NCBI GenBank assembly: GCA_049975385.1
Contig: JBNGDO010000171.1
Location: 1 to 10,331, forward strand
Reading direction: 5' to 3'
From: DSWT01 sp049975385
GTDB taxonomy: Bacteria > Chloroflexota > Anaerolineae > B4-G1 > SLSP01
DNA: 10,331 bases
Positions 1 through 7,056 of the stretch are shown one piece after another. Position numbers and translations under genes: made by a program. The notes beneath the pieces are model-generated. The model had not been told where the DNA came from and did not search any database. It saw nothing but the letters and a program-made list of their open reading frames with translations. Every line of letters starts with the position of its first letter. Position 1 is the stretch's first letter.

Positions 1-21
1 GCCCGCAAGCGCAAAAACACC
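1..21. repeat. Right arm of a long-hairpin repeat, cut by window edge
   Basis: Bases 1-21 match 9659-9679 at 18 of 21 positions (GCCCG, then A-rich blocks, ending AAAAACACC). At 9659 the same sequence is the right arm of a perfect 20-bp hairpin, so bases 1-21 are probably the right arm of a related hairpin whose left arm lies just before this window. The three differences would each need a compensating change in the missing arm. The role is unknown; it could be a gene-end structure or a dispersed intergenic repeat. Confidence 0.45.
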
Positions 22-23
22 CT

Positions 24-47
24 TAAAAAAATAGCGGCTTTAGCCGC
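24..47 (-). terminator. Possible intrinsic terminator on the minus strand
   Basis: Read on the minus strand, a 6-bp stem GCGGCT/AGCCGC with a two-base loop (34-47) is followed by TA and a run of seven T (25-31). That is the form of a rho-independent terminator. No minus-strand gene is visible to its right, so it may stop antisense transcription entering from the operon side, or be a chance structure. Nothing else is recognised in 48-113. Confidence 0.3.
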
Positions 48-113
48 CCGCTCCGGCGACAGTGTGACACCTCGACAATTTTAGGATAGACTCTAAGCCT
101 TATCTCAAAATTT

Positions 114-120
114 AAGGAGG
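114..120 (+). promoter_or_regulatory. Ribosome binding site of the caspase gene
   Basis: AAGGAGG lies 7 bases before the ATG at 128, a near-perfect Shine-Dalgarno sequence that fixes the start. No convincing -35/-10 pair is seen in the short upstream stretch; TCGACA at 72-77 is the only -35-like hexamer and has no good -10 partner. Confidence 0.75.
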
Positions 121-127
121 CATTGCG

Positions 128-1660
128 ATGGCGAAGGGTATTTCTGTTCACATTGGTCTCAATCGTGTTGATCCCAATCACTACCAGGATGCGGATGGCA
201 ATCCATGGGATGGGAAACTCGCGGGGTGCATCAACGACGCTAAGGCGATGCAAGCCCTGGCTGAAAAGCGTGGTTTCACGTCACAACTACTCGTGGACAA
301 TGCAGCCACGGCAAAGAGCGTTACAGACGCTATCACCAATGCTGCAGATTCTTTGCGGAGCGGCGACATTTTCTTCATCAGTTACTCAGGTCACGGCGGT
401 CAGATCCCGGACCTGAAAGGCGATGATGAGGAAACAGACAATATGGATGAGACATGGTGCCTGTTCGACCGGCAGCTCGTGGACGACGAATTGTATGATT
501 TGTGGAGCAAGTTCGCTCCAGGGGTACGCATCTTTATGCTCTCCGATAGTTGCCACAGCGGAACGATGGCGAAAGACCCAATGGCCAAAGACATTATGAG
601 CAACGAGCCAAGTCCATTCCGGGTTATGCCACCTGGCGTCCAGAAGGGCACCTATGCCAACCATAAAACCGAGTACGACGACATCCAGAAACAACATCCT
701 CTTGGCGATCGTGTTTACGTCGAGTCCAGCGTCATTTTGATCTCTGGATGCCAGGACAACCAGCTCTCCTACGATGGGGACGATCATGGAAAATTCACCG
801 GCACCTTGCTCCACGTCTGGGACGATGGCAAGTTCGAAGGCGATATCCGGCGATTCTGGAAAACCATCGTCGACAATATGCCGTTTTACCAAAGCCCCAA
901 CCTATACAAAGTCGGCGCTTCGAATCCGAAGTTTGAGAAACAGCCGCCGTTCACGATTGGCGACCTTGCCGGCGAAGAGCCAGAACCGCCGGTGTCCGAA
1001 CCTGAGGCACCTGTCCCTGAAAAGCCATGCTCCAAGCCCGAGAAACACGAGAGCGCCAAGATGCCTATGCCCACCACACCATCGACGTTCAAAGCCGCGC
1101 CGAAAGCCCTGCAAGAGGCATGGCTCACGCATATGGTGAACGGCTTCAAGAACAGCGAGACTATGTTCCAGCGAACGCTTGGAGCGTTTATGAAACCTTA
1201 CCAGCTCACCGTCTGGTCGTATGGCATTCTCTTCGCCGTGGGCATCGGGCTGTTTATCACGTCCGCGGTGATTGGCCTTACCCGAGATCAACCGGTGGTG
1301 GCGATTGTATTTAGCGGATTGGGCGTCGCGACCTTTGTCACCTTCTTCATCCAGCAACCGCTACACGCCCTAGAGGAAAACCTCGAGTTCATCACCTGGC
1401 TAGGAGTAACGTTCAACACGTATTGGGCGCGGCTGATGTACATGCTCGACGACAAGACGATCCAGAAAGACCTCAAGGTGGCCGAGAGAGATTTTATTGG
1501 CAACGTGGAAAAACTTATTGACAAGCACGCGATTTTGCGTGGAAAGCGCATCGTGCCAAAAGAACCACCGGCCGAAGAAGAAGGTGAAAACGAACCGGAG
1601 GAAGAGGCTGATAAGCCAGATACACCCGAGAGTTCAGGTAATCCTGAGGGCGAAAAGTGA
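128..1660 (+). CDS. Membrane-anchored metacaspase-like protease (C14)
   Basis: A 510-residue protein with an N-terminal caspase-like (peptidase C14, metacaspase type) domain at about residues 1-265. The catalytic His is H89 in YSGHGG and the Cys is C142 in DSCHSGT. An acidic stretch (G98-D115, with DDEE and MDETW) and the SGCQDNQLSYD block (206-216) resemble the elements that give metacaspases Lys/Arg specificity at P1; basic specificity here is inferred. A Pro/Glu/Lys-rich linker (282-320) leads to two hydrophobic segments (about 361-384 and 388-408), then an amphipathic region and an acidic tail (480-510). There is no signal peptide, so the protease domain should face the cytosol with a C-terminal membrane anchor. 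The two-TM module may resemble those of TRADD-N-associated bacterial conflict proteins; this is untested. It is the first gene of a four-gene operon, with AAGGAGG 7 bases before the ATG. Its stop overlaps the next start by 4 bases. Family assignment is secure; the substrate is unknown. Confidence 0.93.
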   Translation: MAKGISVHIGLNRVDPNHYQDADGNPWDGKLAGCINDAKAMQALAEKRGFTSQLLVDNAATAKSVTDAITNAADSLRSGDIFFISYSGHGGQIPDLKGDDEETDNMDETWCLFDRQLVDDELYDLWSKFAPGVRIFMLSDSCHSGTMAKDPMAKDIMSNEPSPFRVMPPGVQKGTYANHKTEYDDIQKQHPLGDRVYVESSVILISGCQDNQLSYDGDDHGKFTGTLLHVWDDGKFEGDIRRFWKTIVDNMPFYQSPNLYKVGASNPKFEKQPPFTIGDLAGEEPEPPVSEPEAPVPEKPCSKPEKHESAKMPMPTTPSTFKAAPKALQEAWLTHMVNGFKNSETMFQRTLGAFMKPYQLTVWSYGILFAVGIGLFITSAVIGLTRDQPVVAIVFSGLGVATFVTFFIQQPLHALEENLEFITWLGVTFNTYWARLMYMLDDKTIQKDLKVAERDFIGNVEKLIDKHAILRGKRIVPKEPPAEEEGENEPEEEADKPDTPESSGNPEGEK

Positions 1661-2946
1661 GTGGTGAGGATATGGGCACGAAGGGTAAATGGACGACCTT
1701 GACCTACATCGCCGCACACAACAACCTCGACGATTACGGCACACGAAGTGCACAGCAGATCCTCAGTGTAGGCAGCGACGCAAATGTGCGACACGGGGTG
1801 CTGCTGGACCTTCAGGACGGTGCGACGCGCTTCGTTGCCGGTTCGTCTGGTAACAGGGCGGATGAAGAGCACCTTTCAGACTACGACTCCGGCGATCCGG
1901 GACGCCTGATCGAAACGGCGAAGTGGGTGTTTGACAAACATCCAGCCGACCATTACGCTCTGATCCTATGGAGCCACGGGACAGGATGGCAGCCCAACGA
2001 AATCCGCAGCGTCGCTGAAAAGGTCCATGGTGCGAGTGAGCTTGAGACAGGTGAGGACCGCGCCTTGATCCGCGGCAGCCGTGTGCTGTTTCGCACATCG
2101 CTTGCCGGTATGTTAGCGCCGGAGAGTTCAGCCGAACGCGCCATCCTTTTCGATGACGGGACAGGGCACGCGCTGGACACCTTGCAACTTGGCAACGTCG
2201 CCAAAGAACTCTCCGAGTTCGTCGGGCAGAAACTGGACCTGATCGGTATGGATGCGTGTCTGATGGGTTCGATTGAGGTTGCTCACCAATTGCACAAGTA
2301 TGCCGCCTATATGGTGGCCTCAGAAGAACTTGTGCCCGCACAGAGTTGGCCCTATGATAGCATCTTCAACCAACTGAAGCTGGTCCCGGATATGACTGCG
2401 CGGGTATTGGCGAACATCATCGTAGAACGGTACATCACCTACTACACACACCACAAACCACCATTCAACAGCGGCGACGTCACCAAGATCGCACTTGATT
2501 TGTCAAAGACAGCGACATTCGTGGCGGCGATGCGGACGCTTTCGCAGGTGCTGATCGAAACTATGCCACAGGCGCTTGCGTGTCTCGAACAGGCCCAGAC
2601 CGACACCTATTTCGAAGAGACGTATGATGAATTGCGCATCAACAACAAGTTTGGCTATCATCTTTGGGACATCATCTCAATGGCGCGCCATCTGTCCGAA
2701 AACTGCGATGTCGGTGCTGTCAAAGATGCTGCGACGAAGATTCTACAATCTTTTACGGACAGTGGAATGGTCATACGCTCCGACCACCGAGGGCCATGGT
2801 TTGATCACATCGGCGGGCTAAGCGTTTACTGGATCCCGCCCAAAAAGGCGCAGACACGCCACATCGCGGAAGCGTATGCGAAGGTTGATTTCGCGCAGGA
2901 TGCTTCCTGGCATGCGATGCTGGAGGCCTATCGCTACTCAGAATGA
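1657..2946 (+). CDS. Clostripain-like cysteine peptidase (C11)
   Basis: A 429-residue protein of the clostripain family (C11, clan CD). The N-terminal YIAAHNNLD strand (17-25) is typical. The catalytic His is H107 in WSHGTGW and the Cys is C201 in GMDACLMGS. The following IEVAHQL...VASEELVP...WPY block (206-233) and the C-terminal GLSVYW...AYAKVDFAQDASWHAML region (387-421) are family hallmarks. D199, two residues before the Cys, matches the acidic residue lining the S1 pocket of Arg/Lys-specific C11 enzymes, so basic P1 specificity is likely. There is no signal peptide or propeptide, unlike secreted clostripains, so an intracellular role is expected. The GTG start overlaps the caspase stop (GTGA), with GAGGG 6 bases upstream; an ATG at 1672 is an alternative start. 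The overlap suggests translational coupling and fixed stoichiometry with the caspase. Confidence 0.92.
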   Translation: MSGEDMGTKGKWTTLTYIAAHNNLDDYGTRSAQQILSVGSDANVRHGVLLDLQDGATRFVAGSSGNRADEEHLSDYDSGDPGRLIETAKWVFDKHPADHYALILWSHGTGWQPNEIRSVAEKVHGASELETGEDRALIRGSRVLFRTSLAGMLAPESSAERAILFDDGTGHALDTLQLGNVAKELSEFVGQKLDLIGMDACLMGSIEVAHQLHKYAAYMVASEELVPAQSWPYDSIFNQLKLVPDMTARVLANIIVERYITYYTHHKPPFNSGDVTKIALDLSKTATFVAAMRTLSQVLIETMPQALACLEQAQTDTYFEETYDELRINNKFGYHLWDIISMARHLSENCDVGAVKDAATKILQSFTDSGMVIRSDHRGPWFDHIGGLSVYWIPPKKAQTRHIAEAYAKVDFAQDASWHAMLEAYRYSE

Positions 2947-2947
2947 G

Positions 2948-2978
2948 TGACTCAAATTGAGTTGCCCAGATTGAGTCA
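2948..2978 (+). promoter_or_regulatory. Inverted repeat between C11 and CHAT genes
   Basis: TGACTCAA (2948-2955) and TTGAGTCA (2971-2978) form a perfect 8-bp inverted repeat around a 15-base loop. A second, overlapping dyad ACTCAA-A-TTGAGT (2950-2962) competes with it. It lies in the 49-base gap just before the CHAT ribosome binding site. It has no T run, so it is not an intrinsic terminator; it could be an RNA processing or stability element, or an operator. Function is unproven. Confidence 0.3.
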
Positions 2979-2986
2979 GGAACGAC

Positions 2987-2993
2987 GAGGAGG
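2987..2993 (+). promoter_or_regulatory. Ribosome binding site deciding the CHAT start
   Basis: GAGGAGG is 2 bases before the first ATG (2996) and 5 bases before the second (2999). Spacing favours the second ATG as the true start; the protein differs by only one Met. Confidence 0.6.
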
Positions 2994-2995
2994 CT

Positions 2996-4456
2996 ATGAT
3001 GCAACACGAAGATTTTGTCATCATGATGACGGATGTGCACCAGGCTGTCAAAGATGACACACCTATGGTGATGTTTCGCGTGTCTGTGCCCGGACGGGTA
3101 ACTGACGGGCAGGAAACGGGATACGACAGACGCGCGGTGGGCCGACTCACAGCAAACTGGGATTCCATATCCCCCAATCTTAACCAGGTCGTCAAGCTCG
3201 GGCAACTATTGGGAGATGCGCTATTCCCAAAAGGGCCAGTACGCGATGCATTCCTCAGCAGCCTGAGTGTGCACAAAAACACCCCAGATTCGCGGTTGCG
3301 GATTGTTCTGAACATAGCGCGCGAGCTACAGCTCGTGCCTTGGGAATTCGCCTTGTTCCACACCGAACAGGGCGAGGCAACGCAGAATGAGATGCTGGGC
3401 TTGATGTCACAGGTCTCCATCGTGCGCCAACTCGATCGCGTCGTGCCGAACCTGGCAGGCACGCAAGCGGCAACCCATCCGGTGCCAATGGTGATGGCCT
3501 TGGCGGATCCCACATACCTGCTTAATCTCGAAGAGGAACGCAGGATCGTAGAGGATAGTCTCAAAGCCGCAGAGCACATTCAAGCCACTTACGTCGAGAA
3601 TGCGACCTCTGCGACGCTACTGGGCGGTCTGGACCAGGTCCATCTGTTTCATTTTGCGGGACATGGCACGTTCATCGAACGCAACACGCCGGGCGCAACG
3701 TTCGGGACCGGCGCGCTAGTCTTGGATGACGGTTTCGGCGGGCAAAGCCCCCTTGAAGCACCGTTGGTCGCGCCACGATTGGTCAATGCGGGTGTTCGTG
3801 CCGCGGTCTTAGGCGCGTGTTTGACGGCCAAACGCGACCAGGTCCAAATGTGGAGCAGTACCGCAGCGAATTTGATCAACGGCGGTGTCGGTGCAGTGGT
3901 GGGCATGCAATATGTCATCCTCGACAAGAGCGCCATCGCCTTTACCAAGGCATTTTACGAAGCTCTGACCCTGGGTTTTCCCGTAGATCAAGCAGTGACC
4001 AAAGGTCGCATCGCGATCTTCGAGCTAGGCGATTGCCGTGGTTTTGGCACGCCGGTGCTGTATATGGGGGATTGCGACGGTGTGGTTTTCCCTGAATTCA
4101 CCAACGATCCAGCCTTGATCGAAGAACGGGCGAAACTGCGATTGGTGGTCAACTTGAGCGTTGGCACCGTCGCGGGAACCGTAACCGGTATAGAGGTAGC
4201 CAAAATGTCCGAGGGTGAAGCGAAGGCCGACATAACCACCCTCGATGTCGATGAAGGGGGCATCGTGACCGGTTTCGAGGCAGGATCGCTCACGGGCGGT
4301 GATGTCGATGTGAAGATAAAAGCCGGCGATGTGGCGAAGGGCGCCAAGGTCGTTGGAATAACGGCAAATGAGATAGGCGCTGGCGATTCATCTGTGCAAG
4401 AGACGGCGGAGAATGTCTCTGGGGACTTAACCGGTGTTGAGATTGGTGATCTTTGA
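2996..4456 (+). CDS. CHAT-domain caspase-like protease with C-terminal repeats
   Basis: A 486-residue protein. Residues about 60-360 form a CHAT domain (caspase-like fold, clan CD). The region before it carries the usual LRIVLNIARELQLVPWEFAL segment (101-120). The catalytic His is H223 in FHFAGHG and the Cys is C275 in LGACLTA. NLINGGVGAVVGMQYVILD and FGTPVLYMGD are the expected later strands. Unlike many CHAT proteins it has no TPRs of its own; a TPR protein is encoded immediately downstream, so this looks like a split TPR-CHAT pair comparable in principle with the Csx29 TPR-CHAT protease of type III-E CRISPR systems. Residues 386-486 are glycine-rich and acidic, with four spaced elements of the form G-x-V-T-G-I/F/V-E (near 394, 422, 449 and 476), suggesting short beta repeats. 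No signal peptide or TM segment is seen. It is the third gene of the operon; the substrate is unknown. Confidence 0.92.
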   Translation: MMQHEDFVIMMTDVHQAVKDDTPMVMFRVSVPGRVTDGQETGYDRRAVGRLTANWDSISPNLNQVVKLGQLLGDALFPKGPVRDAFLSSLSVHKNTPDSRLRIVLNIARELQLVPWEFALFHTEQGEATQNEMLGLMSQVSIVRQLDRVVPNLAGTQAATHPVPMVMALADPTYLLNLEEERRIVEDSLKAAEHIQATYVENATSATLLGGLDQVHLFHFAGHGTFIERNTPGATFGTGALVLDDGFGGQSPLEAPLVAPRLVNAGVRAAVLGACLTAKRDQVQMWSSTAANLINGGVGAVVGMQYVILDKSAIAFTKAFYEALTLGFPVDQAVTKGRIAIFELGDCRGFGTPVLYMGDCDGVVFPEFTNDPALIEERAKLRLVVNLSVGTVAGTVTGIEVAKMSEGEAKADITTLDVDEGGIVTGFEAGSLTGGDVDVKIKAGDVAKGAKVVGITANEIGAGDSSVQETAENVSGDLTGVEIGDL

Positions 4457-4462
4457 AGGGAG
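4456..4462 (+). promoter_or_regulatory. Ribosome binding site of the zinc-ribbon/TPR gene
   Basis: AAGGGAG begins at the last base of the CHAT stop and ends 6 bases before the ATG at 4469. The 12-base intergenic gap supports co-transcription. Confidence 0.5.
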
Positions 4463-4468
4463 TTACGT

Positions 4469-5563
4469 ATGAAATGCCCAAATTGTGGAAACGATAATAT
4501 TCCCGAGGATGTGCATGTTTGTCCTGAATGTGGAGAGGAGATTCAAAAAGTTCCCCGCCCATCACCGGCAATTTCAGTAGACATAGACGCGGAGAACATA
4601 AAAGATGCCGCAAGCGTCATCGGTGTGAAAATCGGCGAATACAAAGCCAACTTCGAGCAAGGCAGCGTCGTGAACCAGCATATCATCGTCAACAACACGA
4701 TGGAATTCGGGCCTGAATTCCTGGAAGCGCTGATGAAGGCACTCATCGCACATCAACACATAGATAAAGTTGCCGTGCAAGACCTGGGAACACTACCGCT
4801 CCCGGAAAATGTGAACGATCAGATCGAGCAGATCACGGCTGCACAGAAAGAAGTGGCCGCTCGAGGTATCCCGATTTCAGCACAGGCATTATGCCATCTT
4901 GGTAGACTGGCCGCCTCCCGCCGTCAATACGAGGAGGCATTGAGCTACTTCCGCCAGGCGACGCAGGCAGACCCGCAATACTCGGATGCCTACGAGGCCA
5001 TCGTGGGTTTGCAACAGAGCCGGGCGATGCAAGATATCCAGGCGCGTAACTATGACGCAGCGATGAGCAAGTTGGCAGAGGCGCGTACCGCGGCTATGCA
5101 CACCGATCCCCTGGATCCAGAAGCGCTGGCCTTACGCGGCTACATTGCCAAGACGCTGGCACAGATCTACGAAGCGCGAGGCAACCTTTCAGAACGACAA
5201 ACATACTATGATGAAGCCGCGCGATTCTTTAGCCACGTCGTGCAATTGGACCCCAACAATGCCGCCGCACACAATGGCCTGGGAAACGTCGAATACGCTC
5301 GTGGCAACCTCGATCGCGCCATTGCCGCATATCGCCGGGCCGTCGAGTTGATCCCATACTACACAGCAGCCTATCACGATCTTGCGTTGACGTTTGAGGG
5401 CAAGATGGAGGCCGAACCCCAGCACAGGAACAAGTGGTGCAAAGAAGCATTGCGCGCGTGGCGGGAAGCCTATCGCCTGGCACCGAACGATCACACCTTT
5501 TCTGAGCGCGACGTCGTCAGGATTGGGCAACAGATCCTGTGGTTGGAACAGCAATGTCCTTAG
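4469..5563 (+). CDS. Zinc-ribbon TPR protein, probable sensor or scaffold
   Basis: A 364-residue protein. The N-terminus is a zinc ribbon, with C3-x2-C6 and C18-x2-C21. Next comes a short beta-type segment (about 36-76) containing AENIKDAASVIGVKIGEY, which resembles the C-terminal end of the preceding CHAT protein (AENVSGDLTGVEIGDL). A helical stretch (80-135) leads into TPR-type helix pairs at about 137-170, 184-215, 222-262, 264-296 and 300-340. The clearest repeat is NNAAAHNGLGNVEYARGNLDRAI. There is no TM segment, signal peptide or enzymatic motif. The place in the operon, the shared motif and the TPRs suggest that it binds the CHAT protease or another operon partner and regulates it; this is inference. 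It is the last gene of the operon; no strong terminator was found after it. Confidence 0.88.
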   Translation: MKCPNCGNDNIPEDVHVCPECGEEIQKVPRPSPAISVDIDAENIKDAASVIGVKIGEYKANFEQGSVVNQHIIVNNTMEFGPEFLEALMKALIAHQHIDKVAVQDLGTLPLPENVNDQIEQITAAQKEVAARGIPISAQALCHLGRLAASRRQYEEALSYFRQATQADPQYSDAYEAIVGLQQSRAMQDIQARNYDAAMSKLAEARTAAMHTDPLDPEALALRGYIAKTLAQIYEARGNLSERQTYYDEAARFFSHVVQLDPNNAAAHNGLGNVEYARGNLDRAIAAYRRAVELIPYYTAAYHDLALTFEGKMEAEPQHRNKWCKEALRAWREAYRLAPNDHTFSERDVVRIGQQILWLEQQCP

Positions 5564-5581
5564 CTTGATTTAGCTGGCAGC

Positions 5582-5611
5582 TTGACTCAGGCACCAACAT
5601 ATTTGTATGCT
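5582..5611 (+). promoter_or_regulatory. Candidate sigma70-type promoter for the dipeptidase
   Basis: TTGACT (5582-5587) and TATGCT (5606-5611) are separated by 18 bases, matching the consensus at 5 of 6 and 4 of 6 positions. This would give a leader of about 190 bases. A perfect TTGACA at 5740-5745 is an alternative -35 but has no good -10 partner. Both are weak calls by eye. Confidence 0.25.
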
Positions 5612-5792
5612 AGGCAAGTAGTCCATCCAAAAGGGATGCCGGGCGGCTCACGAATTCTGCCAAGTGGATGGTGGCAGTGTCCAGCCTGGTGAGTTGGCCC
5701 GAAACCTGGCTGACCAGCTGACGGGCACGGTTTTGGGGTTTGACAAAGAAATCGAGGCCATACTGGCGGACCGCATCGTCAATGCACCTACA

Positions 5793-5801
5793 AAAGGAGG
5801 T
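5793..5801 (+). promoter_or_regulatory. Strong ribosome binding site fixing the dipeptidase start
   Basis: AAAGGAGGT ends 4 bases before the ATG at 5806. It argues against longer in-frame versions starting at 5740, whose extra 22 residues lie in the leader and show no family similarity. Confidence 0.75.
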
Positions 5802-5805
5802 CGCA

Positions 5806-6966
5806 ATGTCCGAGGAAGAAAACGCCATTTGGCAGCAAATTCACCACAGCGGCACGCCGATTGTGGACCTGCACGTCCATCCGGCGCTCAAAGCCTATCT
5901 TTTCAAGCGGATCCTCACACTGCGCTATGGCGCAGCTCGCGCGTTCAATCCTCTGAGCCTGCGCACCGACTTCAAGACGCTCAAGGAAGGAGGGCTGGAT
6001 GTGCTCCTATCCACCGCCTACGCGCCGGAGCGAGATATCGTCAGGGACTGCATCTACCTCAAATTGCTCACAATTCTGTTGCCGGTCACCTACCGGCGCG
6101 TCTTTAACCGGGACTATTTCGACGTCACCTGGCACATCCTCGATCTGATGGAGGAACAGGTGCGCCGTTCGGGCAAGGACGGCAAGCCAAAGGCGCAAAT
6201 GGTGTTCTCGGTGCAAGAACTGGAGGCGCTCCTCAGCCAGGAAAAAGCCGACAGACCGATTGCCGTCATCCACAACGTGGAAGGCGCACACAGCCTGGAT
6301 GGCAAGCTGGAGAACCTGCAACGGCTGTTCGACCGCGGTGTGGCCTATCTAACGCTGGCCCATTTCTACGAGAACGAGGCCGTTTCTCCGGTCTTTCCTT
6401 ACCCGGAAAGCGTGCAAGGTTGGGGCTGTTTTCCATACGGACGCGATCTGACCCGTGGACTGACCGATTTTGGCGAGCAGGTCGTCGAGGCGATGGTGGA
6501 GATGGGGATGATCATCGATATCAGCCACTGCACACCGTTCGCGCGTGCGCGAATCTACGACATCGTCGGCAATCGCCGCCCGATCATCGCCTCGCACGTG
6601 GGCGCATACGAGATCAATCCCAGCCCTTACAACCTGAAAGACTGGGAGATCCGGCGGATTGCGGACTCAGGTGGCGTCGTGGCGGTGATCTTTATGAACT
6701 ACTGGCTGATGCCGCACGAGACCAAGCGTGGCTTGAACTTCATCACACGCACCATCGACCACCTCGTTCGCGTCGGAGGAAGCGACCACGTGGGCATCGG
6801 CACAGATTTCGACGGGTTCACCGATCCTCCGGACGACATGAAAGACGCTTCGGAGCTTCCCCGGCTCACGCAACGCCTGCTGGCCGAGGGATACAGCCGG
6901 ACGGAGATCGAAAAGATCTGGGGGATCAATGCCCTGCGCGTGCTCCACGATGGGTGGGGGAAATAG
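5806..6966 (+). CDS. Membrane-dipeptidase-like metallohydrolase (peptidase M19)
   Basis: A 386-residue protein of the M19 (renal/microsomal dipeptidase) family, an amidohydrolase-type TIM barrel that normally cleaves dipeptides with a binuclear zinc centre. Recognisable elements in order: DLHVHP (21-26, metal ligands H23 and H25), the bridging Glu E159 in HNVEGAHSL, LAHFYENEA (184-192), DISH (238-241, H241), ASHVGA (262-267, H264) and GTDFDG (332-337). In typical M19 enzymes the first motif is HxD; here it is HxH, an unusual substitution that could change metal use or substrate. There is no signal peptide, lipobox or TM segment, so it should be cytosolic. The true physiological substrate cannot be read from sequence. 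It is monocistronic, with its own leader and a terminator-like hairpin downstream. Proximity to the protease operon may be coincidental. Confidence 0.9.
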   Translation: MSEEENAIWQQIHHSGTPIVDLHVHPALKAYLFKRILTLRYGAARAFNPLSLRTDFKTLKEGGLDVLLSTAYAPERDIVRDCIYLKLLTILLPVTYRRVFNRDYFDVTWHILDLMEEQVRRSGKDGKPKAQMVFSVQELEALLSQEKADRPIAVIHNVEGAHSLDGKLENLQRLFDRGVAYLTLAHFYENEAVSPVFPYPESVQGWGCFPYGRDLTRGLTDFGEQVVEAMVEMGMIIDISHCTPFARARIYDIVGNRRPIIASHVGAYEINPSPYNLKDWEIRRIADSGGVVAVIFMNYWLMPHETKRGLNFITRTIDHLVRVGGSDHVGIGTDFDGFTDPPDDMKDASELPRLTQRLLAEGYSRTEIEKIWGINALRVLHDGWGK

Positions 6967-7009
6967 GAAAGGGTACTCAATACACTCGGAAACTGTGAAG
7001 TTCTAGCTT

Positions 7010-7027
7010 CGCACAAAGTGCGTTTTT
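7010..7027 (+). terminator. Intrinsic terminator after the dipeptidase gene
   Basis: CGCAC-AAA-GTGCG (7010-7022) is followed directly by five T. The stem is short (5 bp), but a weaker outer pairing GTGAA (from about 6995) with TTCAC (7026-7030) could extend it. Position 43 bases after the stop fits a terminator for the M19 gene. Confidence 0.5.
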
Positions 7028-7056
7028 CACAAGACTAGAGTGCACCGAGTATACAC

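Larger units (their letters stand above)
5564..5805 (+). other. Intergenic leader between operon and dipeptidase
   Basis: This 242-base stretch separates the protease operon from the dipeptidase gene. No clear intrinsic terminator closes the operon. It contains weak promoter-like hexamers (separate entry) and a strong ribosome binding site at its end. Short open frames cross it on both strands, but none has its own ribosome binding site or a recognisable domain. Confidence 0.6.

Noticed and set aside
386..892. 168-codon minus-strand open frame opposite the caspase gene
   Set aside because: It is antisense to the catalytic domain, whose motifs are clear on the plus strand; no domain was seen in it.
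128..5563. CRISPR link, suggested by the CHAT plus TPR pair
   Set aside because: No direct repeat-spacer array and no Cas protein was seen anywhere in the window.
5564..5610. Terminator directly after the protease operon
   Set aside because: Only a short AGCT-type dyad is present and there is no stable GC stem followed by T residues.
5740..5805. N-terminal extension of the dipeptidase from an upstream start
   Set aside because: The strong AAAGGAGGT directly before the ATG at 5806, and the lack of family similarity in the extra 22 residues, favour the shorter protein.
5610..5828. 72-codon minus-strand open frame in the leader of the dipeptidase
   Set aside because: Its composition looks somewhat protein-like (FVKPQNRARQLVSQVSGQL), so a degraded gene remnant is possible, but it has no ribosome binding site, overlaps the dipeptidase start and has no family I recognise.
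5664..6107. 147-codon plus-strand open frame overlapping the dipeptidase
   Set aside because: It runs out of frame through the well-supported M19 gene and its start has no ribosome binding site.
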